Source of the DNA: Pectinatus haikarae
GTDB lineage: Bacteria > Bacillota > Negativicutes > Selenomonadales > Selenomonadaceae
DNA: 64,000 bases
Direction: 5' to 3' (one strand)
Assembly: GCF_030813505.1 (NCBI RefSeq)
Contig: NZ_JAUSUE010000002.1
Position 1 is the first letter of the stretch, and every line of letters begins with the position of its first letter. The position numbers were made by a program, and so were the translations under genes. Shown piece after piece: positions 60,866-64,000 of this stretch. The notes beneath the pieces were generated by a model that was not told where the DNA came from, made no database searches, and saw only the letters and a program-made list of their open reading frames with translations.

Positions 60866-60906
60866 GGCAATGAAGCCTGACCGCATCCCCGGTCGGGTTT
60901 TTTTTT
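60866..60906 (+). promoter_or_regulatory. short attenuator-like leader (second copy)
   Basis: A small hairpin GGC-AATGAA-GCC (60866-60877) overlaps the left arm of a terminator stem AAGCCTGACCG/CGGTCGGGTTT (60873-60900, CATCCC loop) that ends in nine T residues. The layout matches 3894-3932, including the AATG loop start and the distance from the promoter. Confidence 0.55.
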
Positions 60907-60932
60907 GCACATTTTTATAAACGGAGGTTTGC

Positions 60933-63581
60933 ATGAAGAATTTTATTATGACGCAAGCATGGCTGAGCCGTTTTATGGTAATTAGTTTTTTCATGATCAC
61001 AGCCTTGCTTGCTGTCAGCAGCATATATATGAAAATGAATATAAACGCGGAAAAAACAGCCGAAGAACATCGGATAATGTTCCAGCAATTAGGGGAATCC
61101 TTAGCAAAAGCTTCAGATTATTTAACTGCTGAAGGCCGAAAATATGCCGTAACGGGTGATCGAATACATATGGAAAATTATTGGCGGGAAATAGAACAGA
61201 CACGTACAAGAGATTATGTAATTGAAAAAATGCATTCAGCTAATGCTCCCGAAGATGAATTAGCACTGTTGGAAGAGGCAAAAAAGTATTCTGACGAACT
61301 TGTGGAAACAGAACGCCGCTCCATGCGGCTGGTGTTGGAGGCGGAGCATATATCTGAAGATATGATGCCCGTATCGGTAGTCGGCAAGAAGCTGGAAAGC
61401 AGTGATGTCCTTCTGTCGGATAAAGAGAAAAGAGCAAAGGCTGTAGAAATAATGTTTGACAATAAATATGATATAAGCAAGGAACATATCATGAAGCCTA
61501 TAGCTGCTTTCCAGCAGGCAATGAACAGCCGTCTGGAAAATGAACTATTGAATGCTCGTCAGAATCTTTATCGTGCTTTTATTCTGCAGGTAGTTCTTGC
61601 CTGTCTAATAATCGCCGAAATTCTGGGTCTGATGCGCATATTTATATTGTATATTACGCGTCCTATACAGCACTATACAAAAAAATTGGAAATATTTTCT
61701 TTTCAGCAATATTTTTCTTTGCGGGCAGAAGGAACAAAAGAACTATGTATTCTGGCGGATGTGTTCAATGCACTGTATTTGTCTTTTCAAGAAGAATTAA
61801 AAAAACGCAGAGAAACCGAAAAACGCATGATCATTGCAAAGGAAGATGCCGAAAAAGCCAATGCAGCCAAAAGTGAATTTTTGGCTAATATGAGCCATGA
61901 AATACGAACTCCTCTGAATACTATTATCGGTTATCATTATATGATGGAAAAACAAAGACTTTCAGCAAAAGTTTCGGCCTATGCCGGCAATATTGGGCTG
62001 GCAGCTCAGAATCTATTGGATATTGTCAATGAAATCCTGGACTTTTCAAAAATAGAATCGGGAAAGATAGAGTTAGAAGTGACTCCGTTCAATTTTAGAA
62101 AAACATTGATAGATATATACAATATGATCAATGTCGAAACGGAGAAAAAAGGAATTGATTTTTCTTTAGAGATTGACGAATCAGTACCGGAAATCGTTCT
62201 TGGTGATGCTTTCCGTTTAAAAAGAGTTGCACTGAATCTTTTGGCCAACGCAGTAAAGTTTACAGAACACGGCTTTATTCATTTTAAGGTCAGTTCAATA
62301 GTCAGGGAAAAGGAAGAATGGGTAGAAATGTCTATTGCAGACAGCGGAATCGGTATCGCAGAAGATGCTCAAACACATTTATTCGAAGCTTTCACACAGG
62401 CTGACATATCCACTTCCCGCCGCTTTGGCGGTACGGGACTGGGACTCGCCATAAGCAGACAGATTGCATTTTTAATGAATGGATATATAAAAGTAATAAG
62501 CAAATTGGGTGCCGGATCGACATTCATTTTGACTTTTCCGGTGCAGCGTGCAGGCAAATCTGTACTACAGGAAAAGGAAGCAGTACCTGATATAAAATTT
62601 TACAATATTAAACTTTTATTGGTGGAAGATAATACAGTCAATCTGTATATGACAGAGGAAATACTTGTTGATTTCGGCTTCACGGTGACGATAGCCGACA
62701 GTGGAAGAAAAGCGATCGAATTGTCTGCGGCGGACAAATATGATCTCATATTGATGGACATCAGGATGCCGATAATGGACGGTTATGAAACGGCAGAATG
62801 TATACAGAAAAGCTCAAAAAATATTGATACACCAATAATAGCCTTGTCTGCGGATGTTTTTGGAGATGTTCAGAAAAAGGTATTTGCGTCCGGGATGGCT
62901 GGATATTTGGAAAAACCATTGCAGCTGGATAAACTGGGAAGAATATTATCAGCTGTTTTAAAAATACCTGTAACTGCTTTACCGGCATCAGTCCCGATAA
63001 CTGACGTATTTTTTGATCCTCAGAGTGTAATCGAAAAGCTTAGTGGAAAGACATCCGTATATAAAAAGGTACTTTCTTTGTTTTATCTTCAGCACCAAAA
63101 TGATGCTGAAGAAATAGAGAAATGTATTTTGCGGGGAGATCGTTCCAGGGCCTTTGAGTGTCTGCATGAATTGAAGGGAGCGGCAGGAAATATCGGAGCT
63201 AACGGACTTTATAAGGCGGCAGCGGATCTTTATGATATGCTGAAAGAAGAGCGAACAGAGGGGACAGTCAGTAATTTTATCGGAATATTTATCAATTCAA
63301 TGGAAAAGATTGATAAATATTTACGGAGGCAGGCAGAGGAAGTTTCGCCAATAGCCGCCTTGCCAAATGCATCTGCCGCCGATACGCATAAACTTCTCCA
63401 AATGCTGCAAAGCGGTGATTTCACGGCGAAGGAATCCTGCCGCAGAATGAAGGTGGTCTTATGCGGTATTTTTGGGAAAAATTTTTATACGCGCTTATGG
63501 CAGGAAGTAAATATATATGATTTCCCCGCAGCAGCAGTATTGTTGAGCAACGAGATGCAAAATAGGAAGGATGAGTTGTAA
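60933..63581 (+). CDS. membrane hybrid sensor histidine kinase with receiver and Hpt domains
   Basis: An 882-residue phosphorelay kinase. Membrane helices at about 12-34 and 213-240 bound an extracytoplasmic sensor domain (about 40-212, helical) of unknown ligand. A linker leads to HisKA with His322 (MSHEIRTPLNTIIGYHYMM), HATPase (LNLLANAVKFT, DSGIGIA, GTGLGLAISRQI), a receiver with Asp609 (LILMDIRMPIMDGYE), and a C-terminal Hpt domain with His745 (CLHELKGAAGN). It can pass phosphate His-Asp-His to a separate regulator; the response regulator gene two bases downstream is the obvious acceptor. The GGAGG site precedes the ATG. Confidence 0.94.
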   Translation: MKNFIMTQAWLSRFMVISFFMITALLAVSSIYMKMNINAEKTAEEHRIMFQQLGESLAKASDYLTAEGRKYAVTGDRIHMENYWREIEQTRTRDYVIEKMHSANAPEDELALLEEAKKYSDELVETERRSMRLVLEAEHISEDMMPVSVVGKKLESSDVLLSDKEKRAKAVEIMFDNKYDISKEHIMKPIAAFQQAMNSRLENELLNARQNLYRAFILQVVLACLIIAEILGLMRIFILYITRPIQHYTKKLEIFSFQQYFSLRAEGTKELCILADVFNALYLSFQEELKKRRETEKRMIIAKEDAEKANAAKSEFLANMSHEIRTPLNTIIGYHYMMEKQRLSAKVSAYAGNIGLAAQNLLDIVNEILDFSKIESGKIELEVTPFNFRKTLIDIYNMINVETEKKGIDFSLEIDESVPEIVLGDAFRLKRVALNLLANAVKFTEHGFIHFKVSSIVREKEEWVEMSIADSGIGIAEDAQTHLFEAFTQADISTSRRFGGTGLGLAISRQIAFLMNGYIKVISKLGAGSTFILTFPVQRAGKSVLQEKEAVPDIKFYNIKLLLVEDNTVNLYMTEEILVDFGFTVTIADSGRKAIELSAADKYDLILMDIRMPIMDGYETAECIQKSSKNIDTPIIALSADVFGDVQKKVFASGMAGYLEKPLQLDKLGRILSAVLKIPVTALPASVPITDVFFDPQSVIEKLSGKTSVYKKVLSLFYLQHQNDAEEIEKCILRGDRSRAFECLHELKGAAGNIGANGLYKAAADLYDMLKEERTEGTVSNFIGIFINSMEKIDKYLRRQAEEVSPIAALPNASAADTHKLLQMLQSGDFTAKESCRRMKVVLCGIFGKNFYTRLWQEVNIYDFPAAAVLLSNEMQNRKDEL

Positions 63582-63582
63582 T

Positions 63583-64000
63583 ATGTACCGGGTATTGCTG
63601 GTGGATGATGACAGTGCCGAGAGATATATATTAAGACGTTTTGATTGGAAATCATCCGGTTTTTGCGTGACCGGAGAGGCCTCCGACGGAAAGGAGGCGC
63701 TGCAGTTTTTGACACATAAAGAGGTCGAGCTTATTATAACTGATATACGAATGCCGGGAATGGACGGACTGTCCTTTTTGCAGGAATTACGGCAGAAAAA
63801 AATCAACAGCTGTGTCATTCTTCTAAGTACCTACAGTAATTTTGAATATGCCCAGCAGGGAATACGGCTGGGGGTATTCGATTATATGACAAAACCGCCT
63901 GCTGATAATGAGCTTAGATTATTATTGCAGCGTGTGTGCAGTTATTTAACAAGTGAAAAATATCTTCAAAGGGAAATAGCCGCAAAATATGAAATAAATA
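63583..64000 (+). CDS. response regulator, N-terminal part (cut by window edge)
   Basis: The first 139 residues of a response regulator: acidic pocket VDDDSAE, phosphoacceptor in ELIITDIRMPGMDG, and the switch lysine in DYMTKPPADN. The sequence around SNFEYAQQGIRLGVFDY is typical of YesN-type regulators with a C-terminal AraC helix-turn-helix, but that part lies outside. It starts one base after the hybrid kinase stop, so they are co-transcribed and probably a cognate pair. Confidence 0.88.
   Translation, partial: MYRVLLVDDDSAERYILRRFDWKSSGFCVTGEASDGKEALQFLTHKEVELIITDIRMPGMDGLSFLQELRQKKINSCVILLSTYSNFEYAQQGIRLGVFDYMTKPPADNELRLLLQRVCSYLTSEKYLQREIAAKYEIN

Overview
The window looks like chromosome of a low-GC, strictly anaerobic Firmicute, most likely a Negativicutes (Selenomonadales/Veillonellales type; a Pectinatus-like acetoin producer would fit). 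This rests on AT-rich DNA, strong Shine-Dalgarno sites, several TTG starts, a CIRCE-controlled groESL, a SCIFF peptide with its maturase, a strict-anaerobe-type hybrid cluster protein, a GGGtGRT protein and a complete catabolic acetoin locus. The genus is inference.

Layout. 1-2.6 kb: arginine genes argC-argJ-argB (minus), with an ArgR-type box inside the argC promoter. 2.8-9.1 kb: an exported protein, tRNA-Cys, a four-gene polar amino acid ABC transporter behind a short attenuator-like leader, a CoaC-like flavoprotein and two small proteins of unknown function. 9.1-13.7 kb: rfbD, dctA and a REC-REC-GGEEF-hemerythrin protein. 13.8-19.7 kb: the most unusual region, with hcp, a Crp/Fnr regulator and an upstream three-gene operon (ABC-type ATPase, UreG/HypB-like GTPase, cytoplasmic solute-binding-like protein). 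Two identical GTAAC-N4-GTTAC operators sit at the same distance from the predicted -10 elements of hcp and of the operon. 19.7-23.3 kb: alsR/alsS/alsD. 23.3-24.7 kb: a gene-poor patch with tandem hairpins, a gene fragment and an IS66 transposase remnant. 24.7-42.9 kb: mostly housekeeping genes on the minus strand (cheV, cvfB, rsfS, LCP, yqeK, rnpB, TrmH-type methylase, ruvA, ruvC, yebC, tyrS, PBP1A, mutS2, U32 peptidase, zapA, groEL, groES). 43.2-59.6 kb: plus-strand genes (HAD phosphatase, rapZ-yvcK-whiA with two exported proteins, SCIFF peptide and radical SAM maturase, the glycolytic run gap-pgk-tpiA-gpmI, the IscU-like/GGGtGRT pair, pyk). 59.6-64 kb: two-component genes, ending in a response regulator cut by the window edge.

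How they fit together. The central carbon genes run from glyceraldehyde-3-phosphate to pyruvate, and AlsS/AlsD drain surplus pyruvate to acetoin. The hcp regulon probably handles NO or hydroxylamine stress, and its companion operon may supply metal or cluster assembly to Hcp. No phage, CRISPR array or intact insertion sequence was found. Coordinates use the start codon best supported by a ribosome binding site, so several genes are shorter than their longest open frame.
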